Assembly: GCA_037576215.1 (NCBI GenBank)
Contig: JBANDB010000017.1
Span: 1,488,001-1,552,000 of the forward strand
Direction: 5' to 3'
DNA length: 64,000 nt
DNA from: Armillaria gallica
Taxonomy: Eukaryota > Basidiomycota > Agaricomycetes > Agaricales > Physalacriaceae
Made by a program: the position numbers and the translations under genes. Shown here piece by piece: positions 1-12,340 of the stretch. Within the stretch, counting starts at the first letter, position 1. The number at the start of each line of letters is the position of its first letter. The notes beneath the pieces are model-generated. The model made no database searches and was not told where the DNA came from. It was given only the letters and a program-made list of their open reading frames with translations.

Positions 1-980
1 AGAGATAAATCAGGATCCAAGAGAGTTGTCGTTGATTCAAACTCAAGGCTCACCTATGAGGCAAATGCGGATTCCGCTGCAAGTGTACTGATACTCTAGT
101 GCATCGTCGTATATCTAAAACAAACAGAGACGATGATCAGCACCGTTTCTCAAAATAGGCAGTGTCCTTTAAGTCTTTGACGAGCACGACCCGTATCGCT
201 AGAACAAACCTGGTATCGTGTCTGATGAACGATCAGGGTCGTATAGAAAGCGTAAGCTAGAAGAGATGAGAAATCCAAGGACCCAAGAATCGACAAAGGA
301 AACTCACAGAATTTCCCAACAGATTGAGATTTTGTCACGGCAAACGCTGGCGCATTATGCTTTCGATCCATCCTGCAAATAATGACGCTTCGCTTTCGAA
401 TACTCGGATCACCCAGTGCACAATGATTTTTAGCAGGCACGTATTCCATCGACGTATAGTCAGCTCCTTGGTAGTCGCCGCATACCCTTCATCGCATAGA
501 CTTTTACGGCACCATCGTGGGTAGCTAAGTCTGGCGTCACGAAGCGGCAGTGAACAGGTCCGCTTCGTAACCGGCAAGTAGTGCTGGGAAATACAGTATG
601 AGCCGGTACAGATTTGTGCGAACAAGGGATGCCGAGGGTAACGGGAAACCGGAGGAGGAAGAATCGGAGGACAACAGTTTTGGAGATGACTCTTATCAGC
701 AGCATTCGCACTAGAATTTGAAGAGTGTCAGGGTCAGCCAAGAGGCGTGAAGCATATGGTGCACCAGAGGTTCCGTCTCTACAAACCAATCGAACGAAAT
801 CGAAATCCACGCAAGTTATTTTCTAGGTATACTGGATCCGATAGTTGGTTAGAGCACAAACCAAGCCAGTACGAAGCTCAAAAACTGACCTTGACCTGTC
901 GCCGGTCAGGTCTTCACAGTCACTGTTCCAACTTCGAGCTTTGTGCTCTTGGGGTGTCGTCTGATATGTAGTCGCCAACT
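1..980. repeat. Segmental duplication block, left copy
   Basis: This block aligns almost base for base with 13,055-14,040. Both begin with the same AGAGATAAATCAGGA words and share the run up to the GTCGTCTGATATGTAG / GTCGTCTGATGCGCAG region. Differences are scattered substitutions and small indels. Short frames on the minus strand, such as the one around 335-450, encode weakly conserved peptides without a recognisable domain, so I read the block as decayed gene remnants and not as a gene. A more distant relative of its first half lies at 18,170-18,640. Confidence 0.8.
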
Positions 981-1000
981 ATGTTGAAGATGGTAAAAGG
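550..1000. repeat. Four-copy dispersed repeat, copy 1
   Basis: This stretch recurs at about 5,600-5,990, 13,600-14,060 and 15,600-16,070. Shared words include the GGTAACGGGAAACCGGAGGA region, GTGTCAGGGTCAGCC, and the CTGTCGCCGGTCA...TTCACGGTCAC region. No open frame is preserved across all copies, so the parent gene is not identifiable by eye. Confidence 0.7.
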
Positions 1001-2579
1001 CCGAAAAAAAGAGACGTACATACAAATTCAATGATAGTTATGATATCTCCGTACTCAACGTTGACAGTGAAAGGACGTGACGGTGAAAGTTCGAATTCAA
1101 TGACAGTTGTGGCAACTTGAAGAAGTCCATTGGCAATGGTGCGAAGAGAAAAGGTGGGTTGTCGAAGAAGAGACGCGTCGGCCCGACCCTCCGGTTGTGG
1201 ACTCTTTGCTTCCTACTACCATCATCGACGCGCCTTCACCCTTTCCTAGACTACCCTACCCCCCTCTACCCTCTTATTTTTCAAATGAACCGAGATTGCT
1301 GTATATTGCGCGTGTCTACAGGCCGTACTTGTAGGCCTCAAGTAGTGGATGAAAGAGCGCGAAAAAAAGTTTGGATTTACGGCATCAGGTGCGTTCTTTC
1401 GTAGAACAACAGACCGCAAAAGCTAACCGTTTTCTTCTGTAGTGGTTTCTTTGATTTTTACTAGCAAGACAACTTCCGTGTGCTTGACGCTGCCTACCGC
1501 CATCTATTATCAGCTTCTCTTCGTTCACCTTGAGGAAACCGCCAGCGGATGGCTGTCTTCTTTCCTGACGACGTAGCCCTCATCGATTCGATACTGGTCC
1601 GTGCGCTGAGCTGTATGCGAGAACGTTGGTGTTTGTGGGGCTATCGGTGCATTTCTTTATCACCATGAAACCGTTCCAAGCACTGATGCATGATGCCAGA
1701 TGGCTGTTTTTAAGAAGGGTATTCGTACAAGCTAGTGCTCGACATGAACTCAATACCATCACCAACTTTGACACATATAACGACGTCTAGTAATCACCGC
1801 CGCCATTCCCCAGCGCCAGGGCCTCCAAGGTTCTACCTATCTACGAGACGGGCGCCCTTTGTGACACGGCATCCTCGATGCTCTTCCAGATCGTTATGTT
1901 ACTGTGCCTCGCTGACAGACTCATTCATCCTTCTTCCTCGAGAGAACGGCCTTGACGGATCGCATGACGCAAATATGAGTCGCAGTCAATTCTTTCTGCA
2001 ACACGCCGTCAGATCTTCCACTGGAGACACCGGGAACAGAGCCGATCGGTATTTTCCCAGAGCCGTTCAACTGTTTGTGCCACCACCGTCCCTTTGATGA
2101 CGATTGCTGAATAGAGCACTAGCTTTTTCAGAGGTGTATGTCGCACAGCCAAGGATCGTGTTTCGCTTGCAGGAAGGGTGTTCTTGGGCAACGATAGCCG
2201 ACACGGGCGCTGCGCGTACCTCTCCCGACGCTATCAATCTCGACTCTCGACGTGAGGCCACTCCCTGGCTCCTGCCAAGACGCCGTCCCCTCTACGGTTG
2301 TTGCAATCGTTGAGAGGTACAGATCCCACGTGGCATTAAGGTGTTGGCGGGAACTTTACCTTGTCTCCTCGCCCTCGCGCAGTCATAGCAAGTGGAGCCG
2401 CGGCCTCTGAAAGCAGAGCTGTAGAGCGCAACACCTGGACATGTCTTGCGACAGGGATCGTACGTGTTCTTTCTCTCAGATATCATATCAACGGTAAGGG
2501 AATCAGTTACAATCATTGGAAACTACTGATGAATGTTTGCTCTAAGCATCAACGTTCAACCCGAAAGACCGCTCCAATG
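981..2579. other. Non-coding stretch between repeat block and copy A
   Basis: About 1.6 kb unique to the first duplication unit. It has only short open frames in all six frames (for example near 1,117-1,404 and 1,735-2,097), with no splice-linked continuation and no recognised motif. I see no supportable gene here. Confidence 0.5.
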
Positions 2580-3357
2580 ATAGAAGTGTTTGGTGTATGT
2601 AAACTGCCGAATCTTCCGGTCCTCATATTTCGTGGTGAGTGTTCTGGTCCTTCCTGTCTTTCACCTGCCGCGGCTTACTCACGCGGGTAGGCGTAATACG
2701 AGTCCCTGTTATGGAATATCTGGACAACATACTTGTTAAGGAATTCATATCGTTCTATACTGAATTTGTACAGTCTTCTCCGCATGTATTCTGCATAATA
2801 CGGCTAACCTCCTATCATATGCAGACTCGTGATTGCCGGATATGTTTCCTTGGGGGTCATTTAGCTTCAAGCTTCGTACCTGGTGGGATCTGTCTTTAAA
2901 GCCAGCTGCGTCGATGCTTACAGCCATGCCCGAGTTCAATACCATGTTTGGTTTCGATCCTGCGCGTAGCGGTACCGATGTATGCAAGCGTCATGGATAG
3001 CCACTCCTGGAGATCTTCGACGTGTCCGAGTCCAAGGAAGGTGTGTATATCTGAGCACAATAACTATTGTTACTAATGGATATCGAGCAGAATCAATGAC
3101 AAGCGGCACCGTATCTGAGTCCTTGGTGTCTGCGACAATCACATCGGATGGTGCACAGCGTGAAGAGATCGAGGGAAACGGCATAGCCGTAGCCGTAGGG
3201 AGAATTGAGGAAGTCGATGGTGACGAGGCATCAACCAAGGCGGAGACCACTACTTTCTGGTCGCGCGATATCCAGATGCTCGGAGCTACTCATCGTAATC
3301 GTTACTGCTATCAGCACTTTTCTGCTGACCCTGACTGTTCAGGCCTACTTAAAATAG
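2580..3357 (+). pseudogene. Copy A: truncated helical-bundle/kinase-lobe gene
   Basis: A 5'- and internally deleted relative of the genes at 8,558 and 19,281. The first recognisable exon ends at the GTGAGT near 2,634 and carries the FGVCKLPNLP type motif, matching FGVCRSPNFP in copy B. The next exon (from about 2,698) has RVPVMEYLDN. Sequence then jumps, near 2,900, to the distal EFNTMFGFDPARSGTDV block, so several hundred bases of the middle are missing. The last exon (from about 3,090) keeps SGTVSES and the C-terminal hydrophobic helix around 3,282-3,354 (ELLIVIVTAISTFLLTLTVQ) before a TAG at 3,355. An in-frame stop follows KRHG near 3,000. The N-terminal helical domain and the start codon are gone. 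It is a relic, not a working gene. Confidence 0.8.
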
Positions 3358-5340
3358 ACGCAGACATGAATATCTCGATACTTTGTTCATATTATTTACA
3401 TCGAGAATTCCAGTCTGCTATTAGCAATCAGATTAACGTATACAGAACTGATCATTTTTTAAAACTGAGGGCTGTGGCGACGGGCACGGTAGACGGCGCA
3501 TATGCAGGTTGCATCACTTCCATTATTCCATCTTCTTTCTAGTTCAATTATTTCGCTTGCGCTGCCGTCTAGGTGTCGCGTTTCTTAGCCATCTTGAAAT
3601 CGAAATCAAATAGAGTCAATAGCCTCGTCTACTCGCTGTCGAGCGCTATTATTAGTGACGGATCAGAAGACAGCACTTGAACGGCACGCCGCTATAGCAT
3701 ATACGCAACGCGAAAACGCTCCCAGAATACCTATATTTCATTAACGTTAAACCAATTCGACCCCAGCGTGAGCACGTCCAGTTCCATTTGCCTCTATTTG
3801 CGAAATGCAGTGACCACCCCACTTTGTAGGGTTTTCGTTTGTTCGCCCATATTGTGTTGATGCATAGCTAACTCCTTCGGAGTCTCGGCTCAGCACCTGC
3901 CGTACGTGTGTGCTCGTCCTCCTTGGACTGTGACACACCATATCGCATCTGACTGAAAACAGGCAGGAATCGGACGCGAAGGCAAAAAAAGACATGTATA
4001 CAGGAGGAATCGAAAACTGAAGCATTGGCTATTAAACTTCATGGGATACACAAAGAGACGAGAAGTGACCTTCTGGCCCGAGAGACAGTGCCGTTAGGAT
4101 TGGTGTCATATGTACCCTGCTGGAACACTACGCCGAAAGAGTCCAATTGCGGGTTGCGTCCTCAAGCTACCATTAATTGGTCATAGTGGTAAGCGTTTGA
4201 GAGACGGCGCTGTTCATTATGAAAGGAAGATGGTCGACATGTCCATGGTGGTGTTGTGGGATGTGTTGGTGTCAAAGTGGAACCGAATAGCTGGGCCGAC
4301 AAGGCTTCGTTTGCCTCGACTGTCGAATTGACCATGTTTCTTTTGTGTTGAAGAGATAAACCAGCGCAGATCGACGGACTCCATAACGACTTTTCCTGGT
4401 TTGACTCATCTCATTCCCGACGAGCATAACACCACCAATCCCCCTGAGGTGTATCCACCGAAACATGGGCGTCTACACACGTAACTGCTTCGTACCGTAG
4501 CTCTCCTGCACCGATAAGGGCTCCCCGCATCGGCACAAGCAACTGCAGCATCGAAACTATGCTCAAAGCCTCCCATATGGCTATTATCCATTGCATCTGT
4601 TCCCGACTGTCGTGTCGTCCACAATACCCAAAACGATTGAGGCCGCAGGATTTTCATGCGGATGGCAGCGGGTCGGAACTCTCTTCGCTGAGCAGGGGGG
4701 AGAGAAGGGGATCAAAACGACTGTGGGCCTGCGAGCAAGGTAAAGGGTGAGTGAAGAAGCTGAAGAAGTCGCTGACATCTTTATCGACCAGTATGATGGG
4801 TTTCGGCACAAGGTTCCAACAAGGAACAGCTGGGGTACACTGATCTTGGTCTTCTTGCAGCGATCCCGTCTTCTTCGTAGTAGACTGGGGCATAAATAAA
4901 GTCCATAGACCAGGCGAAACTCCTCGATGTTCCTCGAGGATACTTTCGACACCTTCACATCATTCTTGGACCAACTGTCACTGCGGCAGCATACCAGCAT
5001 CATACTTCATGGCCCTGATTACTGCATCATCTCCGTCGGCGGCTCATCGCAAGCAGCCGTATCTGCTACGTTGAATGCGAATGAATCGGTGTAGACGGAT
5101 GAGGAATGGCAATAGCAGCGACTCGTTTCGTGCAGGCTACCAATCGAGACGGTAAGGGAGCGCTCGTGCGATGGAGTGGCTCGTCACCAAATGAATATGG
5201 CTGGTGTGGGAGCTTATGCCTAAGAGAGTCGTATCCATGATTGTGAAAAGCTGGAAGTGAAAAAGGGTGCCTGCGCGTCAGCGGGACCGGATACCCGGGC
5301 CGATGGAAACACCAACACCGACATTTCCCTCAAGACCGAT
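3358..5340. other. Decayed repeat tract
   Basis: Two kilobases with no supportable gene. Parts resemble other tracts of the array: about 5,020-5,260 matches about 7,300-7,550 (CGTATCTGC...GTGTAGACGGATGA and ACTCGTTTCGTGC words), and about 4,670-4,740 resembles about 15,285-15,330. The longer minus frames (4,584-5,003) contain no recognised domain. Confidence 0.5.
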
Positions 5341-6930
5341 TGTCGAGCATGGTGTGAGAAAGTCGGTGCCGATGCATAGATCCTTCCTTCTTCATCGTAG
5401 ACCAGCCATGCGGACCGATGGAACCGAATACGTCTTGTACGAAAAAATTGGGGTGCCGGTGGCCGCTTCCAAGACGATCCGTGTATATCCTCGCAACGTC
5501 TTATTCCAGCATACTTCATCGCATACGTTAGCGACGTCCTCTCCATCAACGGATTATCATGGGTGGCTATGCCTGGCATACTGGCATGCGAAGCGGCAGC
5601 ATGAAGGCAAAAAGATGGAGACGCTTGGTAGCTGGCCAGCAGTTCTGATTGAGTCTGTACAGGTTCGGGTGAACAGCGACGTCGAGGTTGCAGCGTTTGA
5701 TTCGGTTTAACCACTTTACGGAGCACTAGAAGAGACGTCAGAGTCAGCCCTAGAGGCATGGAGCATATAACGCACCAAAGATTCCCGCTGTACAAAATCG
5801 AAATCCGTGGCAGTTATTTTCGAGGTTTACCGTATCCTATAGCTGATTAGAGCATGGACTAAGCAGATGCGAAGCTCGAAAACTGACCTTGATCTGTCGC
5901 CGGTCACGTCTTGACGGTCGCTTTTCCGTCTGATGCATAGTCGCCAACCGTCTTCAGGATGGTAAAAAGTGTCCGACATTAGGCACAGGCACCACTAAAG
6001 CATGGTGAAACGGAGCCCCGGATGGTTACTGGAATCACGTACCAAGGCAAAAGGCATCCACAGTCCTACGCGTCTCCCATGGAACATTGATTGAAGCTTA
6101 GCTTGAGCGCTCGAGTGAGCTTGAGAGCTTGAGATAGCATGTCTTGTATTCGATGCCGAGCCCTGTGTTTTCCGTATGAAACATCGAGCTAAATTCTACA
6201 GCATCAGATCAAAATTTCTGGCAGGCTGGAAGCACGCACCATGTAACCCAAACAGACCAATGGGTCCAAGTTTCATGGCAGAAAAGGCGATGTCAATCCT
6301 TTTGCAGCGTGACCGGAACGAGAAGATGGTGAGCGGCAAACTGGCGGACGGCTGGTTGATGTCACGCGATTGACTGCAGCCGGTCCATTATGCCTAGGGA
6401 TTGAGAGCCAGTTTTGCGGGGCGCACATGGAGAACCGTACATGGCAGGGGGATCAAGCATCGCGGTCGATTTGGTGGTCGGGGATCAAAAATGGGTAGCA
6501 CAGCCACATATGATCATTCTCATCTCCGCGTGCATTCTGGATGACAACGTTCAAAGACAGGCTGTTCTTCTGTCTCCTTTTAACAGCACCCTTGCATCGG
6601 TTTATTATACCTTTGATTGTACACGCATATTTATCCGCCATTAGACCATTTCTCGGTACTAATCTGACTCCCAATGGTAGTAGCCTCGATTCCTTCTCAA
6701 CTTGTCGGCTCCTTGCCTTCCAGTGTTGGGGTCATACCAATATCATCTGCTTCCAAATCGTCAACGAAGGCGAATTAAAAGCCGTTCGTGAGTGCGGCGA
6801 AACGGCCTGTACCTGCAATCATGACTTCATCAACACGAAGATGTCAGATAGACGAGACCAGACGTACGTAAATCTCCACCAAGCAAGAAATGTCAACCTA
6901 ACGATGGTGCCTTAGTATCTCGAGGACAAT
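5340..6930. repeat. Segmental duplication, partner of 15,385-17,000
   Basis: The order of matching words is the same in both copies: GCATAGATCCTTCCTTC at 5,375 / 15,410, CAGCATACTTCATC at about 5,507 / 15,520, the four-copy repeat, AGCCCCGGATG near 6,014 / 16,110, GTAACCCAAACAGAC near 6,243 / 16,297, GTAGCACAGCCACATATGAT near 6,496 / 16,564, and GGGAGAATTAAAAG-like words near 6,775 / 16,837. The copies differ by substitutions and indels throughout, so the duplication is not recent. Confidence 0.75.
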
Positions 6931-7000
6931 GAAAGGCCAACCCCACTTACAATCCCGTATACGTCCTCCGCTTCCGGTCGAGTCGCAGAGGAAGAGACAC
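6750..7000 (-). pseudogene. Cytochrome P450 remnant, 3' part
   Basis: Recognised by alignment to the P450 relic at 31,900-32,130. The shared plus-strand words are ACAAATCTCC / GTAAATCTCC, then ACTTACAATCCCRTATAYRYYCYC, followed by the GCTTCYGRG run. On the minus strand this corresponds to the exon joint before the heme-binding loop. The bases that would encode the Cys-containing heme loop (31,990-32,034 in the better copy) are deleted here. Only a few hundred bases remain and no frame is open. Confidence 0.55.
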
Positions 7001-8487
7001 AAGGGATCGCTTTCTCGTGGATCCATGTACTTCCTGGACCATGGTATCAGGATCAGGCTACTGTGTTTCGAACGCCCGAGCAGGATGTCTCAGCGAGCTG
7101 GAAGGATGAACTTGATGTAAACGAGGCATCGGCTGTAGAGTCTAAGGACTATGTTTCCTCTTCGGTATGGCCGACGAGCATGATTTGTCCAGAGCCACTT
7201 GCCTTTCCAGGGAGGGAATGCTGGATTCATCACCCAGACCACGAGTTGCGACCCCGTTGGGCAGCCGGGTATCCTCTCGTACGGTTACATGACGTCCGTA
7301 CTAGCATGTCACTTCATCATCCTGATTGCTGTGCCATCTCTGTCGGCAGGAAGCCGTATCTGCCATGTTGGAACGTGAACGAGTCCGTGTAGACGGATGA
7401 AGACTGTCAAAAGTGGCAACTCGTTTCGTGCGTGCTACCAGTCGAGGGAGTAAGTGAGCGTTCGTGAAATGCTTCATCACAAAAGAAAGGTGGTCGACGT
7501 GGGAGCGCATTCCCAGGGGAGTCATATCCGTCATGGTGGAAAGCTGGGGGTAGCAAAAAGGGTGTCTGTGCAATAAACACGGACCGAAGGATTACTGAGC
7601 GCAGACTGATAATTCCATAACAGCATTTCGGTGAGATTACCATTCTCATTCCCGATACCACCAATATCCGCCATAGAAGACGAGACTTCGCACCAGTCCA
7701 CGCCTTTGGAGGGTGCTCGAGCCCCCGCCCTATAAGACATCGCCACTGGGAGTGAAAGAGAAGGATGAGGACGCAGTCTCCTTCTGCTCCCAACCAGAAC
7801 AATCCGAGTCCTGACAGAGGCTATCCACCGAGCAACACTATTTCGCTTCGCGGATTTCACATCTTAATGTATTCCACATCAAGCGGTGGCTGATTTATAA
7901 CGTCATATCGGACGCAAGATATCTTGCTGCTTTGGGAATTTTTTCTGACTGGTCGGGCGCATATGGGAGTGTCGTCTCAGGGATCATGTAGAGATATAAC
8001 GAGCCTGCAATTCCGTAGCGATTCCAGGTATGGAAGACCGCACACAGGCAGTAATCGTGACCTCTCTTGTGGAGTAAGATCTCACATGTATTTTCTGTAG
8101 GAATAGCCTGAGCGCCAACCAAGGAAGAATCAACGATACAAACCATACCAAATTTTGACTCCCTTGAACACATTGTTCAGCCCTGATATGTATCTGTCAT
8201 AGAAAGACACATCTCAGTTTACGGGTTTTCGTTCTCTCAATAGGGTCAGGTGATGAGGCAGAGTGGTCCAGCCTTCAGGTTTCTTTGACAGAAGCAGGAG
8301 ACTGCCAGACTGACGAAAGATTCGCGTTCAGGACGGCAATTAGGGGAAATGCCGAACCCAGATCCGGATATCCGGGCCGAGAATTCACTCGCCACCTATG
8401 CTTTTTTCATGCAAGTCAAAATCAAGGGGCAATCTTCACGGCTGGATAAACCATTTATGTTACAACAGCATGAATGCACCGCAATCC
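7001..8487. other. Decayed tract upstream of copy B
   Basis: No supportable gene. About 7,260-7,310 shares the AGCCGGGT...CTCTCGTACGGTTAC word with 12,960-12,990, and about 7,300-7,550 repeats 5,020-5,260. From about 8,350 onward it aligns with 18,840-19,240 (ATCCGGATRKCCGGGCCGA), the 5' flank of copy C, so the promoter region was duplicated along with the gene. Confidence 0.5.
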
Positions 8488-8557
8488 TGGTGCCAAAATA
8501 TAATAGTAACACCCGGGGCTGTACAGGCACCTCGTCCTTTCTTTCTTTCCTTCCTCC
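8488..8557 (+). promoter_or_regulatory. Conserved core promoter and CT tract of copy B
   Basis: TGCCAAAATATAATA (about 8,491) is a TATA-like box shared with TGCCAAAATATAAATA before copy C. It is followed by CCGGGGCTGTACA, also shared, and by a pyrimidine-rich CTTTCTTTCTTTCC tract running to the ATG. Conservation between two otherwise diverged copies, and position 50-65 bp before the start, support a promoter/5' leader. The assignment is inference. Confidence 0.45.
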
Positions 8558-11500
8558 ATGCCTCGCAGTTTCAGTGTCGATGGATGGATTCAAATAGCAA
8601 AGTTCACTGCTACAGCCGGTGAAATGGCCCCATTTCCATATATCAAAGGTGCTGCCGGATGTGTAGCAATGGTTCTGGAGGCGATAGAGGTACGTGCTGT
8701 TAATCTTTGTGGTAGTAATTTATGTCATTGAACAATATTTCTAGAAAGCTGGCAAGAATGACGAGGACATTCAAGGGCTGGCAGAGGATATTGGGACTAC
8801 TATGGCCACCATCAAAGAAACCATCGAGGTGCATGGAATTACTAGCGCAACCCATTTCCATGATATATGCGCGGACTTTCAGACGTGAGTATGAATGTGC
8901 TGATTATTGAACCCACCCTTACACGACGTTCCATGCAGTTATCTGGAGAATTTGCTGTCGGAGCTGAACAAGACCCAACATAATCTAGAGCGTAAACGAT
9001 TTCATCGCTTCCTGAAGACAAGGAAAGTTGCAGATGCCATCAATGGATATAAACAGCGGATGAATGACATAAAGGCAAATTACATCGTAAGAATTGAACC
9101 TTGTACTCTTACATATTTATCTCTGACTCCAATTCTCAAAGGTCAGTCTCATGACGGATGCGCGCCTTGAGATGCCTGAGATGCGAGATATTTTAAGCAC
9201 CAAGATCACCGATGCTGTAGAAGTGTCGCATCTAAAAATCACGTCTACGGTTAATGCTCAATCTTGTCGTATCATAGATGAGATACGTAGCCTGCGAGAG
9301 ATCCAAAGGGACGGCAGGGAACATACGTCCCACATCTTTGCGAACCTTCAGAATAGGAAGGGATACCTCAAAGGAGAGGTAAGCTATCGTGATGCACTGC
9401 ATGCAACGCCCTTGCATGTCTCGTTCGCAGATCCGGGACCTCGCTCCAGGAGACATCTACCTCCTCGAAACGGAGCCTCGTGATCACCGCCATGGCCACT
9501 GCACCGTCGAGGGCAGTAACACGGTCAAGCTTATTCGCATATACCAGCCACATATTGGTAACGAAGCGAACATAATGAAGGTGGGTATGTCCTATCCTGT
9601 GTGATTGTCAATATACACATGTTTTGTTTTTCTAGCAACTTGATCATGACATCGATGTCTTCGTCAGACCCAGGTTCAGTCCTCCATGTCTGTATAGTCG
9701 CACACTAAGACCTACCTTTTGACCGTCTATGTAGACACCCAAATATTTCCCAAGTCTTTGGTGTATGTCGATCACCGAACTTTCCAGCAATAATATTTCA
9801 CGGTAAGGGTTCGATCCTTCATAGCTGTGTTTCATCTCGTAATTTACTGATGCGAGTAGGCTCAATGCGAGTCCCTGTTGGCAAATATCTGGATAACATA
9901 CCTATGCAAGACTTCTTACCCTTTTATGCTAAATTTGTACGATACTCTCTCCTTCTATTCTGAGAAATGTCACTGAACCCCTTCCGTATGCAGGTTCGCG
10001 ATATAGAGGTGTGTCTCGTGCTAGAGCCCGAAGGCTAAAGCTCAACACATTTCCCCAGTCTGTCTCAGATCATTTGGCAAAGTATTATGCACCGGAAAAT
10101 CATATAGATGTCAGTGAACTCACGGGTTGTCTTTCCTGCATACTAAAATTTCCGACTTCTCAGAAAGATGTGACTGGTGCCTACATCAATGAGCACGGAA
10201 GACTCTTAGTCGTGGGTATATTTAGCACATACGTCCTGGATATGGAGGATTATGCCTGGGGTATAGTTCCTCTCAATTGTTTTTGGAATGAGTCAATCAC
10301 TAAACCACGGAACGTAGGACGACTTCCATACATCTCAGTTGAATTGCCAAGGGTGGACTTGATATGGGCTTATCATGCTATCTACCGTTATGTTGGGAAA
10401 AAACACCTTCGAATGGCATATCAGCAAGGTCAGAATTATGTGCCAGGGAGTATATTAACCGTGCATGGACAGACTTTGGTTGGTGGGGTTCGGGATAGGT
10501 CACGGTTATGTGAGTGGAACGTGTGCTGGAGCGGACCACATTGTTCTTCTGAAAACCCCTACAACTTCGTTGTTATCGGTTTATTGTCTACAGACTGGTT
10601 TGTGGCCTGTTTGACCTTTGGTTTCCCCACTAATTGTGGACTGTCAGTGGATCAATTGTTGTTGACCCTCTTGTTCATCGGTCGGATGAAGTTCATCTGA
10701 CTTTTGAATTCAAGGGAAACACCATTCCTATATTATGTGCTGGAACGGTGCCTCATTGTTTAGAGATTTATCTGCGTTCAAGCGCTCATATCGCAGAATC
10801 GTGGGTAGCACAAGCTTCCCACCTATACACTTCCCTTCGCTCCAGAGGGTACGTAGATGTGGATGGCCTTTATCAAATATGTGAGCATCCACCATATATT
10901 TGAGCTCGAAACAAGCATGGACTGATGTGCATACGGGTACACAGATGGGAGCTTCTCACTTCGCATTGAACCGCTGGACAAGCACGGGCACTTTCATCTT
11001 TGCGACACATTCATGGCAGAAGATCCTCATATGCTCTCGTTGTTTATACATCCTCCTGTTGTCGACTACACAAGCAACAAGGTATCCTCGCCTGTCCTAT
11101 CTTGGCTCTATGACGGAGACTTGGAGATATCCTTGGAGGAAGCAGAAGAAGTTTTTGGCTTCAGGCTTTTTGCATCATGGGAATCATGGTCATCGCCGAG
11201 TTCGTCGGTGCTCGCAGCGATGCCGAAGTCAAATCCTGAGTATGGATTCGATCCAGTGAAGGGAGGCACTGATGTATACAAGCGATATGGATGGCCACTC
11301 CTGGAGCTATTCGACACATCCAAGTCTATTGATCTTGAAGGTGGGCAGATGCTAGTTCAATGGCTGTCGTCACTGATGAATATGCAACAGAAAGGACAAC
11401 GAACGACGCTGTATCCGAGGCCTTGGAGCCTGAGTTAACGATCATATCGGATGGTGCACGACCGACTTTGCGTGAAGAGGTACTGCTAGCAGGTTCTCCA

Positions 11501-11689
11501 CAAGGGGATGTCACGTACTTGGGCCTGGAGAGAATCGAAGAAGTCACTGCTGATGAGGCAACCAAGATGAAGATCACCCCTGCCGTCCAGCGCAATATGC
11601 ATCCCAGATACTCAGAGATACTCATCGTGGTTGTTACTGCTATCAGCACCCTTCTGCTGACATCGATTGTTCAGGTCTACTTATATTAA
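8558..11689 (+). CDS. Copy B: MLKL-NTD-like helical bundle, kinase N-lobe, C-terminal TM
   Basis: A multi-exon gene of about 14 exons, roughly 795 residues. Clear early exons are 8,558-8,689, 8,745-8,884, 8,939-9,086, 9,142-9,378, 9,431-9,580, 9,636-9,673 and 9,735-9,802. Residues 1-140 carry the GEMAPFPYIKGAAGC motif followed by amphipathic helices, as in the N-terminal bundles that many Agaricomycete proteins share with MLKL and HeLo-type cell-death domains. A kinase-like N-lobe follows (KLIRIY, then HPNISQVFGVCRSPNFP and a FHG), but no catalytic HRD or DFG is seen. A long unique region carries EYGFDP and WPLLELFD, and the chain ends in a hydrophobic helix (about residues 770-792) just before the stop. 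A one-base phase problem at the intron near 10,569-10,647 may mean a frameshift; otherwise it reads open. Membrane-acting signalling or cell-death function is inference. Confidence 0.7.
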
Positions 11690-11789
11690 TAATAGGCGTA
11701 TATACAACACATCTCTGGACTCTGTTCATATATAGTTTATATTGCTTACGATGAAGAATTAAATTTGCCCATAGAAGATATACAGAGCA

Positions 11790-12340
11790 GATTAATAATT
11801 CAAGCGACGGCTGTGTGGCCTCAATACGAACATTGGATATGTGCAGCTTAGTGGGAGGACACCATCTTGGCCAGCTACCCAATGTTGTTGTGTGGCCTGT
11901 GTGCTATAGGATGAAAGCGCAATGTCTCCTGCAAGGTAGCGCATTAGTACATCGGCTCGAGATAGAAATCGTTGGAACGTACCTTCAGCACGGCCAGCCA
12001 ACCGACACGGCACAATGGGGTTGTAATCTTCAATACTGAATCTCATCCTGCCCCGGTCGTGCCAGTATGACCATATCTCGGCACACAGTTTATCGTGTTT
12101 CTTGAAGAGGTCGGCTGCATGGATGATCTAGCCATCGGAGGAACGTTTGAGAACGAACAAGAAATGCTTGAGGGCATGACTGAAAGCGAACATGTGGAGG
12201 CTGCGCACAGCCCAGTAAGGTGCCGTAACTACGCTAATGAAAGCTAAGTATAGGCGCGGAAACAGGGAATCAAGACACACCCTCTCCAATTGCATCCCGC
12301 ATCGCACAAGACAGTTTATCTATGCGCCATTATCCAGCAT
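11790..12340 (-). pseudogene. Cytochrome P450 remnant of module B
   Basis: Convergent to copy B and beginning about 100 bp after its stop. The plus-strand word CATCTTGGCCAGCTACCC (near 11,865) is identical to that at 32,352 in the better P450 relic, and the following exon reads RFSIEDYN where the other has RFGLVDFD. The homology continues to about 12,330 (ATTGCATCCCGCATCGCAC against ATTGCATCCAGCATTGCAT). Stops and frameshifts interrupt it and both ends, including the heme loop, are missing. Confidence 0.65.

Noticed and set aside
2982..3542. Uninterrupted plus frame of 186 codons as a stand-alone gene
   Set aside because: It is the penultimate exon frame of relic A running past its true end; the conserved continuation (TM helix, TAG at 3,355) is in another frame.
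5220..5795. Minus-strand frame of 191 codons
   Set aside because: It lies in a decayed repeat block; the matching copies at 15,385-15,860 do not keep the frame, and no domain is recognisable.
10009..10056. In-frame stop after EPEG as a premature end of copy B
   Set aside because: A GTGTGT...CCCCAG intron removes it, and the equivalent intron GTATGT...CCTAAG is present at the same place in copy C.
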